From: Anaerolinea thermophila
GTDB lineage: Bacteria; Chloroflexota; Anaerolineae; Anaerolineales; Villigracilaceae
Direction of reading: 5' to 3'
DNA length: 17,219 bases
NCBI GenBank assembly: GCA_022729775.1
Contig: DZBA01000007.1
Coordinates: 1 to 17,219 of the forward strand
Under the pieces are notes generated by a model. It had not been told where the DNA came from. It saw only the letters and a program-made list of their open reading frames with translations, and ran no database searches. Position 1 is the first letter of the stretch. Every line of letters starts with the position of its first letter. Positions 6,283 through 14,500 of the stretch are shown here, piece by piece. A program made the translations under genes and the position numbers.

Positions 6283-8589
6283 ATGAATTCAGGCAAAAAC
6301 ACGTCTTCAAAAAGGTCGTCTCTGCAAACGAGGTTTCTTGTGTTGCTTCTGGCAACATCTCTGATACCCCTGATTCTGGTATCCATACGTGACATTTTGC
6401 AGACACAGACCGCGCTAACCAACGCAGCCAAAGTTTCCCTGCTTGCCAGCGCGGGTCAGACTGCCACCAGTCTGGATACGTTTGTCAAGAACACGCTGGA
6501 TAGCGTCCGTGTTGAAGCGCAGTTCAAAATATTCATAGATTACCTTGCCTTGCCTACAAGCCAAAAAACGGGCAGTTCGCAGGAAGCCAATGCCAAAGAC
6601 CTGCTTGCCCGCCTGAGAAACAAGGATACAGTTAACATTATTTCCTATGCTATTGTAGAAAGTAGTGGAAAGATATTGTTGGATACAGTTTCCGAGAATA
6701 TCGGCAAGTCGGAGATGGGTGACGAATATTTTAAGAAGGTTACCCAAAGCCAATTACCGATTGTCACTGCTGTCACCTACGCTACCGACGGAACATCCAA
6801 CATCCACTTTGCCAGTGTTATTAGAAATGAAAACGGGGATTTCGCTGGGATACTGAGAATTGAATACAATCCGTCCATTCTGCAGCAGATCGGCGCGCAA
6901 AACCTGCAATCTGCGGTGGTGGGGACGGATGTAATTTTGCTTGACGAATATAACATTCGAATGGCAGACATCGCGAACCCCGACTTGATACAAAAATCAA
7001 TTATTCCACTTCCAACCGACAAATTTGACAAAGCCGTACAGGCTGGACATCTTTTATCTGGAATGCCAGCGGAACAACAATCCAGCAACCTGCCAGATCT
7101 TGAATTGGCGCTTACAAACAGCAACACAGAGCCTTTCTTTACCACGGATATATCCCCAAACAAATCCGGTACCGACACTGTCGCCGTTGCAAATATGCAA
7201 ACGCAGCCATGGAAAGTCATTTACAGTCAGCCGACTGACGTACTATTATCTGAAGTTCAAAGACAAACATATACGAATGCATTTATCGTATTCGCTGTCG
7301 CCATTGCGCTCATATTTATCGCCCTGTTTTCAACCAGGTGGTTTACCGCTCCGATCATACAACTGACCAAGACGGCAAATACAGTTGCCCAAGGGAACCT
7401 GAACGAAAGATCAAACATCACCAGTTCTGACGAACTCGGTACACTGGCTAGCGCATTCAACGACATGACTGGTCGCTTACAGGAAACGCTCGGCACACTG
7501 GAAATCCGCGTGGAAGAACGCACGCAAGCCCTCGCAACAGTGGCGGATATCGGAACTGCAACCTCGACCATCATGGATGTGGACAAGCTGCTCTACGCGG
7601 TGGTTGAACTCTCAAAAGAACGTTTTAATTTGTATCACTCTCATATTTACCTGCTTGATGACACCGGCGAAAATTTGGTGTTAGCGGCGGGCGCGGGCGA
7701 GCCGGGGCGCGTCATGGTTTCGGAAGGGCGCTCGATCTCCCTCTCGCGCGAACAATCGCTTGTGGCGCGTGCTGCGCGCGAAAGACGCGGCGTTACCATC
7801 AATGATGTTACCCAAGCGCCGGACTTCCTGCCCAACCCACTGCTTCCCGAAACACGCTCTGAGCTGGCTGTGCCGATGATTGTCGGCAACAAAGTCATAG
7901 GCGTATTCGACATTCAATCCGACCAGATTGGACGCTTCACAGAATCAGACGTCAATATTCAAACCACGCTGGCGGCGCAAATTGGCGTTTCAATGCAAAA
8001 CGCGAAACAAGTGCAGCGTTCCATTACGCTCGCCGCAGAACTTTCGGGCTTCCAAAATGCAGTTTCAGAAGCCGCCATCATCGCCACCACAGACGTCAGC
8101 GGTAAGATTGATATGGTCAACCAAAAATTGATTGACATTTCCAAATACTCGCGCGAGGAATTAATCGGTCAGGATCACCGTATGTTGAACTCTGGTTATC
8201 ACCCCAAAGAATTCATCCGCGACCTGTGGGTAACCATCGCCAACGGCAGGGTATGGCGTAATGAAATCAAAAACAAAGCAAAGGATGGCAGTTTCTACTG
8301 GGTAGACACCACCATTGCCCCAATCCTTAACGAACAAGGCAAACCCGTCAAATACGTTGCCATCCGCTTCGATATTACACAGCGTAAAGAATTTGAACTC
8401 GAAGCAACAAAACGCGCCGCGCACGTACAAGCGCTGGACAACATCACCCAGAAGATTCAAAGCGCCACCAAGATAGAAACCGCGCTGCAAATCGCCGCGC
8501 GCGAGCTGGGTCACGCCCTGGGCATGAAACCCACCTCGGTTTCCATTGATCAGGAAGCCCTATCCGGCGAACGCAAAGCCGACTCATGA
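6283..8589 (+). CDS. Membrane receptor: TM-dCache-TM-HAMP-GAF-PAS, no output domain
   Basis: Sensor protein of 768 aa. TM1 is at about 17-35. A double-Cache-like extracellular domain (about 40-328) carries 'YAIVESSGKILLDT', 'EYFKKVTQSQLPIVT', 'GDFAGILRIEYN' and the terminal 'QPWKVIYSQP'. TM2 is at about 333-353, followed by HAMP (354-406, 'SDELGTLASAFNDMTGRL'). A coiled 'RVEERTQAL' linker leads to a GAF domain (about 419-575, with 'PNPLLPETRSELAVPM'). A PAS domain follows (about 586-704, 'SREELIGQDHRMLNSG', closing 'ITQRKEFE'). The tail (716-751) has 'TALQIAARELGHALG', shared with the two later receptors. There is no HisKA, GGDEF, EAL, HD-GYP or chemotaxis signalling domain, so output must go through a partner. 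aaggag at 6271-6276 sets the start. It lies 96 bp after a binding lipoprotein and 14 bp before the next receptor. Confidence 0.9.
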   Translation: MNSGKNTSSKRSSLQTRFLVLLLATSLIPLILVSIRDILQTQTALTNAAKVSLLASAGQTATSLDTFVKNTLDSVRVEAQFKIFIDYLALPTSQKTGSSQEANAKDLLARLRNKDTVNIISYAIVESSGKILLDTVSENIGKSEMGDEYFKKVTQSQLPIVTAVTYATDGTSNIHFASVIRNENGDFAGILRIEYNPSILQQIGAQNLQSAVVGTDVILLDEYNIRMADIANPDLIQKSIIPLPTDKFDKAVQAGHLLSGMPAEQQSSNLPDLELALTNSNTEPFFTTDISPNKSGTDTVAVANMQTQPWKVIYSQPTDVLLSEVQRQTYTNAFIVFAVAIALIFIALFSTRWFTAPIIQLTKTANTVAQGNLNERSNITSSDELGTLASAFNDMTGRLQETLGTLEIRVEERTQALATVADIGTATSTIMDVDKLLYAVVELSKERFNLYHSHIYLLDDTGENLVLAAGAGEPGRVMVSEGRSISLSREQSLVARAARERRGVTINDVTQAPDFLPNPLLPETRSELAVPMIVGNKVIGVFDIQSDQIGRFTESDVNIQTTLAAQIGVSMQNAKQVQRSITLAAELSGFQNAVSEAAIIATTDVSGKIDMVNQKLIDISKYSREELIGQDHRMLNSGYHPKEFIRDLWVTIANGRVWRNEIKNKAKDGSFYWVDTTIAPILNEQGKPVKYVAIRFDITQRKEFELEATKRAAHVQALDNITQKIQSATKIETALQIAARELGHALGMKPTSVSIDQEALSGERKADS
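7750..7769 (+). repeat. 20-bp exact match to the GAF region of the next receptor gene
   Basis: The 20 bases gaacaatcgcttgtggcgcg recur exactly at 10035-10054, at the equivalent GAF position ('EQSLVAR') of the HBM receptor gene. Flanking codons differ, so this is local identity between paralogs and not a mobile repeat. Confidence 0.9.
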
Positions 8590-8603
8590 TGATGGAGTAG
8601 ATT

Positions 8604-10490
8604 ATGAATCAAACATTCACAAATTCCACAAATCCTGTTGAAAAACAATTCGGCTTTTGGGCAAGGATACCGCTCAGACAAAAACTATTGGCAGGCTTTG
8701 GCTTGTTGTTTGTCTTTGCGCTGATCATTGCCGTCATCGCCTTATACGGCTTGAACCAGGTACAGGCGCAATACGAAGACGCGCTGGAACAAGGCGTGGA
8801 AATGCGCCGCCTCTCCGCCTTGCTAAACAGCGAACTCCTCACTGCCCGTCGTAACGAAAAGAACTTCCTCTTGCGCTGGCGTTTAGAAGGGTTTGAAAAG
8901 GCGTACGTAAACTATATTACGCCTTACCTTCAAAACATCGCCACCATGCGCGGACAAATCAACAGCCTGGCGCCGTTTGCCTCTGTTATAGAAACTGCTG
9001 AAACCGGCGGATATACCAAAGCGCAATATGAAGCCGACCTTGCTACGCTTAACCATCACATAGATACATACGAAACAAGCGTCAAAAACCTTGTCGCGGC
9101 AATTAGTCAAAAAGGCTCGATAGATACCGGCTTCGAGGGCGAATTCCGCACGGCAGCCCAATCTATCGCGGATAAAATTTCAGACCGCTCCGGGTTGGAA
9201 GATATTGAAATCACATATCTTCAAATCCGCCGCGCAGAAAAAGATTATCTGGAACGCGGCGCGAGCGGCTATGTTTATGTGGAAGAAGTAAAGACCCTCG
9301 TCGTCTTGTTCAAAGTTCAAGTCACCGAAAGTGAGTTAATTCAGCCAAAGGAAAAAGAAGAACTGCGCGCGCTTGCCAACAAATACCAGAGCGCTTTCGA
9401 TAATCTGGTCAAGTTGGATCAAGAAATCGAGATTCATAACTCCGAGTTGATTAACGCCTCTCGCGCGGTAGAACCATTAGCTGAAAAAATCACCAACACC
9501 GGAGCGCAATTGGGCGCGGAAAAGACAGCGCAGGCGCGAAGCCTCAGCAACCAAATCATCACCATTACGGTTATCATCGTTATTGCGGTGCTGGGCATTT
9601 CCATGCTGCTGGCTTTCACCATCTCGCGGCAGATATCAGCCCCTATCGTCGCGCTAACCCATACCGCGCAGGAAATTTCACTCGGCAAGTTCGAGACGCA
9701 AGCCGACGTCATATCATCAGATGAAATTGGCGTACTGGCAGGCACATTCAATGCAATGACCGCCCGCTTGCGAGACACACTGGAGACCCTAAACCAACGC
9801 GCTACGCAGCTCGCAACGGTGGCAAAAATCAGCACAGGCACAGCCACCATTCGAGACACGTATCAAATGCTTTTATCGGCAGTTCAATTGACCCAGCGCG
9901 GCTTCAACCTGTATCACGCGCACGTATTTACATACAACAAAGACGACGAACAATTGCACATCGTAGCCTGCGGTTACAAGGAAGGCGACGAACACGAAGG
10001 CACGCACGGCACAACTGCCATTCCACTGAAGCAGGAACAATCGCTTGTGGCGCGCGCAGGACGCACGCGAAAGCCGGTCATCGTCAACGATGTGCGCAGC
10101 GATCCAGGCTGGCTGCCCAATCCGCTGCTGCCGGATACGCGCGCGGAGTTAGCCGTCCCCATGGTAGTCGGTGATGAACTCATGGGCGTGTTGGACGTGC
10201 AAGCCGACCATATAAACGCCTTCGATGATGAAGACGCCAATATTCAAATGACGCTTGCCGCCCAAATTGCCACCGCGCTTCAAAACACGCTTTCATACAG
10301 CAGCGCAAAGTCACAGGCTGACCTCGAAATGATGGTCAATACCATCGGTCAAAAAATACAGCGCGCGGGGACGCTGGAAGACACCTTGCAAATTGCCGTC
10401 CGCGAGCTGGGACTCGCGCTCGGCGCTTCGCGCGTCAAGGCAAACATTCAATCTGCCCGACAGGAATCTGCCAATGACAACAAAAACTAA
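8604..10490 (+). CDS. Membrane receptor: TM-HBM-TM-HAMP-GAF, no output domain
   Basis: Sensor protein of 628 aa. TM1 is at about 28-50. A long all-helical extracellular region (about 51-315) carries two related signatures, 'ARRNEKNFLLR' (near 81-91) and 'IRRAEKDYLERG' (near 208-219). These are the hallmark of the helical bimodular (HBM) sensor fold known from McpS and TorS-type sensors. TM2 is at about 318-340, followed by HAMP (340-394, 'SDEIGVLAGTFNAMTARL') and a GAF domain (about 405-560, 'PNPLLPDTRAELAVPM'). The tail 'DTLQIAVRELGLALGASR' is shared with its neighbours. There is no PAS and no enzymatic output domain. ggag at 8594-8597 fixes the start 14 bp after the previous stop, and a binding lipoprotein begins 32 bp downstream. 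HBM sensors can read small acids directly or a binding protein, as TorS reads TorT (family knowledge), which makes the adjacent lipoprotein a candidate partner. Confidence 0.9.
   Translation: MNQTFTNSTNPVEKQFGFWARIPLRQKLLAGFGLLFVFALIIAVIALYGLNQVQAQYEDALEQGVEMRRLSALLNSELLTARRNEKNFLLRWRLEGFEKAYVNYITPYLQNIATMRGQINSLAPFASVIETAETGGYTKAQYEADLATLNHHIDTYETSVKNLVAAISQKGSIDTGFEGEFRTAAQSIADKISDRSGLEDIEITYLQIRRAEKDYLERGASGYVYVEEVKTLVVLFKVQVTESELIQPKEKEELRALANKYQSAFDNLVKLDQEIEIHNSELINASRAVEPLAEKITNTGAQLGAEKTAQARSLSNQIITITVIIVIAVLGISMLLAFTISRQISAPIVALTHTAQEISLGKFETQADVISSDEIGVLAGTFNAMTARLRDTLETLNQRATQLATVAKISTGTATIRDTYQMLLSAVQLTQRGFNLYHAHVFTYNKDDEQLHIVACGYKEGDEHEGTHGTTAIPLKQEQSLVARAGRTRKPVIVNDVRSDPGWLPNPLLPDTRAELAVPMVVGDELMGVLDVQADHINAFDDEDANIQMTLAAQIATALQNTLSYSSAKSQADLEMMVNTIGQKIQRAGTLEDTLQIAVRELGLALGASRVKANIQSARQESANDNKN
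10035..10054 (+). repeat. Second copy of the 20-bp GAF-region match
   Basis: Exact copy of the 20 bases at 7750-7769, in the same frame and at the same domain position of the paralogous receptor. Confidence 0.9.
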
Positions 10491-10508
10491 TCCCGAAATT
10501 TTGGCGCA

Positions 10509-10514
10509 CAGGAG
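10509..10514 (+). promoter_or_regulatory. Ribosome binding site fixing the second lipoprotein start at 10522
   Basis: caggag sits seven bases before the ATG at 10522. It supports this start over the in-frame ATG at 10393, which would overlap the preceding gene by almost 100 bp and place about 43 polar residues before the signal peptide. Confidence 0.8.
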
Positions 10515-10521
10515 TTCCACA

Positions 10522-11493
10522 ATGAACAAACGTGTCCTTCGCATTTTTTCCACGCTCATCCTGCTTGCTGTTTTACTCAGCGCATGCGCAAAAAACACAT
10601 ATTCAGCGCCCCACCCACCGCTTGCCATCGGCTGGAGTTTATATCCGGGCTGGTATCCATTGGTCATCGCGGAAAAACAAGGACTCTTCGAAAAGCATGG
10701 CGTGGAAGTGGAACTCGTCTTCTACAAAACTTACAAAGAAACCACCCCGCCGCTTGCCTCGGGCTTGGTGGATGGCGCCGCGATTGTATTAGGCGACGCC
10801 CTGTTCGACGATATAGCCGAAGATATAAAAATAACGTTGATTACAGATAACTCTCATGGCGCTGACCAATTGATTGCGTCGCCAAGCGTTAACTTAAACG
10901 CCGCAGGTTTGCAAGGCAAACGGATTGGCGTGGTCACCGGTACCTTTGGCGGTTTGCTCGCGCGCGAAATGCTTGCTTCTTACGGAATAAAAGCATCGGA
11001 TGTTAAGTTTGTGGAAGTGCAACCCGAGAAAATTCCCGGCGCGTTACCGGATTATATTGACATCGGACACACATTCGAACCATTCGCGTCTGAAGCGCGC
11101 GCAAAGGGAAACAAGGTCATCTTCGACAGCAGCGAAGTGCCCGGCTTGATTGTGGACGTCATCGCCTTCCGCAAGACCGTCCTTAAGGAGCGTCCGGAAG
11201 ATGTGCGAAACTTCATCAACGCCTGGTTTGACGCGGTAGCATATTGGCAGGCAAACCCCGCACAGGGCAACCAAATCATTGCCGACGCAACCGGACAGGA
11301 CGTGAAGGGCATCAGCGCCGAAGGAATTAAGTTCTTCGACCGCGAAGCTAACCTCGCCGCTTTTCAACCCGGCACGGATAGAAATTCCGTCTTATATACC
11401 GCGCAAATTGACATGGATTACCTAATCAACCTCGGCTTGGTTACGCACCCGACAGATATCAACGCAATATTAGACCCCTCGTACCTGAGATAA
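10522..11493 (+). CDS. Substrate-binding lipoprotein, NMT1/SsuA/TauA-type (copy 2)
   Basis: Solute-binding lipoprotein of 323 aa, paralogous to the one at 5200. The signal peptide ends in the lipobox 'LLSAC' with Cys22, the same position as copy 1. Shared traits: 'YPGWYPLVIAEKQGLFE', 'LQGKRIGVVTGTFGG', 'HTFEPFASEARAKGNKVIF', 'EVPGLIVDVIAF', 'RPEDVRNFINAWFDAVAYW' and 'ISAEGIKFFD'. Differences in the likely pocket (Tyr-Pro-Gly-Trp against Trp-Pro-Gly-Tyr; Thr-Phe-Glu-Pro against Thr-Trp-Glu-Pro) suggest a related but different ligand. No transporter genes lie alongside. It is wedged between two membrane receptors with gaps of 31 and 36 bp, so co-expression with them is very likely. The substrate is unknown. 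Confidence 0.9.
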   Translation: MNKRVLRIFSTLILLAVLLSACAKNTYSAPHPPLAIGWSLYPGWYPLVIAEKQGLFEKHGVEVELVFYKTYKETTPPLASGLVDGAAIVLGDALFDDIAEDIKITLITDNSHGADQLIASPSVNLNAAGLQGKRIGVVTGTFGGLLAREMLASYGIKASDVKFVEVQPEKIPGALPDYIDIGHTFEPFASEARAKGNKVIFDSSEVPGLIVDVIAFRKTVLKERPEDVRNFINAWFDAVAYWQANPAQGNQIIADATGQDVKGISAEGIKFFDREANLAAFQPGTDRNSVLYTAQIDMDYLINLGLVTHPTDINAILDPSYLR

Positions 11494-11516
11494 AAAGCGC
11501 GAAGCGTTTTGAAAAA

Positions 11517-11521
11517 TGGAG
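11517..11521 (+). promoter_or_regulatory. Ribosome binding site fixing the large receptor start at 11530
   Basis: tggag lies eight bases before the ATG at 11530. An in-frame TTG at 11509 is possible but has no ribosome site, and it would only add seven residues. Confidence 0.7.
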
Positions 11522-11529
11522 CAAAGTCT

Positions 11530-14500
11530 ATGAACAACTTAAAAAGCTCGCCATCTGATACAGTCAATCAACAAACGGAAGAGCCACAAGGCGCGCTGGC
11601 ATTGCGCACCGCATGGGTCATGTTCGCCGCCAGCGTGACATTGGTTATCCTGTACGCTATTCTCGCGTGGCAAATGCAAGCATGGCAAATGGCAGCCCTA
11701 ACGGGATTAATCGTCGCGTATGGCGCGGGCGCATTTGCAGGGATACGCTATATTCAAAACAAGCGCGCAGACACAGGGCTATGGATCATCATTATCGGTA
11801 TGTATCTGGTATTTCCCGGCGCGACCTTATTAATTGCGGATATTGGCGTCATCTTCGCGCTTGCCTGCGTAATTCTCACTTATGTAGTATCAAGAAATTT
11901 ACCGGAAGAGCAATCCGCGCGGGCGGTTTACATCAGTCTTGGCGCGGCTGCTTTAACCGTTGTGCTGCACTTTCTGAATCTGAGTTACCGTCTCACCGTT
12001 CCCGTCCTGCAAACTGTCATTCCTGCCATCACAGCATTGATTGTTTTAGTTGCCAGTTACTTTTTTATTAGCCAATCATGGAACAAAAGCAGCCTTCGCA
12101 ACAAACTCATCACCATCATGCTTGTGGTCGCGTTGATACCGCTGGCAATCATTACATTCTTGAGCGACAGAAGCACGCGCGCGTCCCTAACCGACGATGC
12201 CAACGAAAAACTTCGCGCTGCCGCCATATCTGTATCGAGCGAATTGGACTCCTTCATCTTATCGAGTTTGGATACAGCCCGGTATCAGGCGCATCTCCCC
12301 GCTGTGGTGAACTTTATGAGCATGCCGCCGGAAAAACGCGCGGGCAGCGCAAAAGAAACCAACTTGACAAACTTCTTGCTTGCCGCGTCTTATGAAGACC
12401 CTGTCTACATTACCTCTATCGCGGTGTTAGATGAAAAAGGAATCACGCTGGCGGACACTTCCGTAGCGGATATTGGCTCCTCGCGCGCCAGCCGCGAATA
12501 CTTCAAGCAAGCCACTTCCACTGGTTTGCCTTACGCGTCCGGCGTAGAATATGACCAGGTGACAAAGAGTGCCTCGCTTTACTTTGCGGCGCCCATCACC
12601 AACGCCGATGGAAAAATAGTCGGCGTGTTCCGCATCCGTTATGCCGCTGCCATTTTACAAGAAATTCTCACGCAAAAAGCGGGCTTAGTCGGTGAGGCTT
12701 CTTTTGCCGTGTTGTTGGACAAAAACTACATCCGCCTTGCGCACGGCACCGCGCGCGAGCTCGTACACAAATCCGTTGTGCCATTGGACGCCGCAAAATT
12801 GGCAACCCTGCAAGAGCAGCGCCTTATGCCTCCTGGCACATCAGAGGAGTTATCCACAAATATTGCGCGCTTTGCAAAAGGGCTGGATAATTACAAAGAA
12901 ACCCCCTTCTTCGAGGCGGAACTTCACGCGACAGGCATAAAAAATATTGACCAGGTGGCGGTGGTTGAATCGAACATACAACCCTGGCTGGTTGTATTCG
13001 CCCAACCGCAGGAAATCTTCCTGCAGCCCATTAACGCGCAAACGCAAGCCAGCGTCATCGTCGCCTTAGTAATTGCATTGGGCGTCGGCATCTTTGGCTT
13101 GTTCGTAGCACAATCGTTGTCCGGTCCCATCGTGCGCTTGACAGAAACAGCGGAAGAAATCGCCAAAGGCGATATCAACATCCAAGCCAAAGTTGAATCA
13201 GGCGATGAAATCGGCGCGCTGGCGACGACCTTCAACCGCATGACTCAGCAGCTGCGCGACTTCATCGGCACGCTGGAATCGCGCGTGGCAGAACGTACCC
13301 GCAACCTTGAGCTCGCGGCAGAGGTCGGGCGCACCGTTTCGCAAGTGCGCGCGCTCAATGTCATGCTCACAGACGCAGCAGAAATCATCCGCGCGCAATT
13401 CAACTTGTATTACACGCAGGTGTATCTCATCAACCCCAGCCAGACTGCCCTCCTCCTCAAAGCAGGCACAGGACATGTGGGCGCAGAATTGTTAAAGCGA
13501 AACCACCAACTCGTCTTAAATACCAACTCCATCAACGGGCGCGCAGCCGTCGAGAGGAAATCAGTCGTCATCTCAGATACAGCCGCAAGCGGCACATTCA
13601 AACCCAATCCCCTGCTGCCCGATACGCGCTCTGAAATGGCAGTGCCGCTTCTCGTAGGCGACCGCGTGGTAGGCGTGTTGGATATGCAGAGCATAGTCCC
13701 CGGCTCGCTCAGCCAGGATGTATTGCCCGCGTTTGAAGCGCTGGCTGGTCAGTTTGCCATCGCCATTCAAAATGCAACCTTATTGGATGAGACCGAACAA
13801 GCCCGCGCCGAAGTGGAAGCGCAAGCCCGCCGCCTCTCGCGCGCCAATTATCATGATTATCTGGATGCTATTCACCTGCCCGAAGAGACAGGCTATGTCT
13901 TCCAAAACAATACCGTCACCCCGCTGACAGTAGCAGACGGAAATGCCGAAGAAAACAGCAGCGCCATTGTTGCGCCCATCTCGGTCACGGGCGAGTCGCT
14001 TGGAAATCTGGTCGTGGAATTGGGCGCCGCGTCACCGCTTGTCAAAACCGACGAACTGGTCACTGCCATTGCGCGTCAAGTAGCGGAACATATTGAAAGC
14101 CTGCGCCTGCTCGAAACAGCGGAACGTTACCGCGCCGAAGCAGAAGAATCCTCACGCCGTACCACCCGTGAAGGCTGGCAGGAATACATCGAAACGAAAA
14201 AAAGCGGCGCGCTGGGGTACTTATACAACCTGACAGAGGTAAAGCAAAAAGATGCCTCGTTGCCAGATGAAACAGAAGGCGTTGAATTACCCCTGAAAGT
14301 ACGCGGCGAGAAAATAGGCAACCTTTCAATTCACAACATCAACCCGGGCGACAGCGAATCAATCGAACTTGCCAACGCAGTGGCAGAACGTCTTTCAGCC
14401 CACATCGAAAACCTGCGCCTATCACAGCAAACAATGGAAAGAGCGCAGCGCGAGCAAATCCTGCGTCAGGTTACAAGCGCGGTGCGCGGTTCAACCGACC

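Noticed and set aside
6283..10490. Phytochrome-like chromophore binding by the GAF domains
   Set aside because: The conserved Cys/His chromophore attachment context is not seen; the shared 'PNPLLP-TR' segment is a common feature of non-photosensory GAF domains.
10393..10521. Upstream in-frame ATG for the second binding lipoprotein
   Set aside because: It overlaps the preceding receptor gene by 98 bp and adds 43 polar residues ahead of the signal peptide; the ATG at 10522 has a clear ribosome site.
11509..11529. TTG start for the large receptor
   Set aside because: No ribosome site precedes it, while tggag precedes the ATG at 11530.
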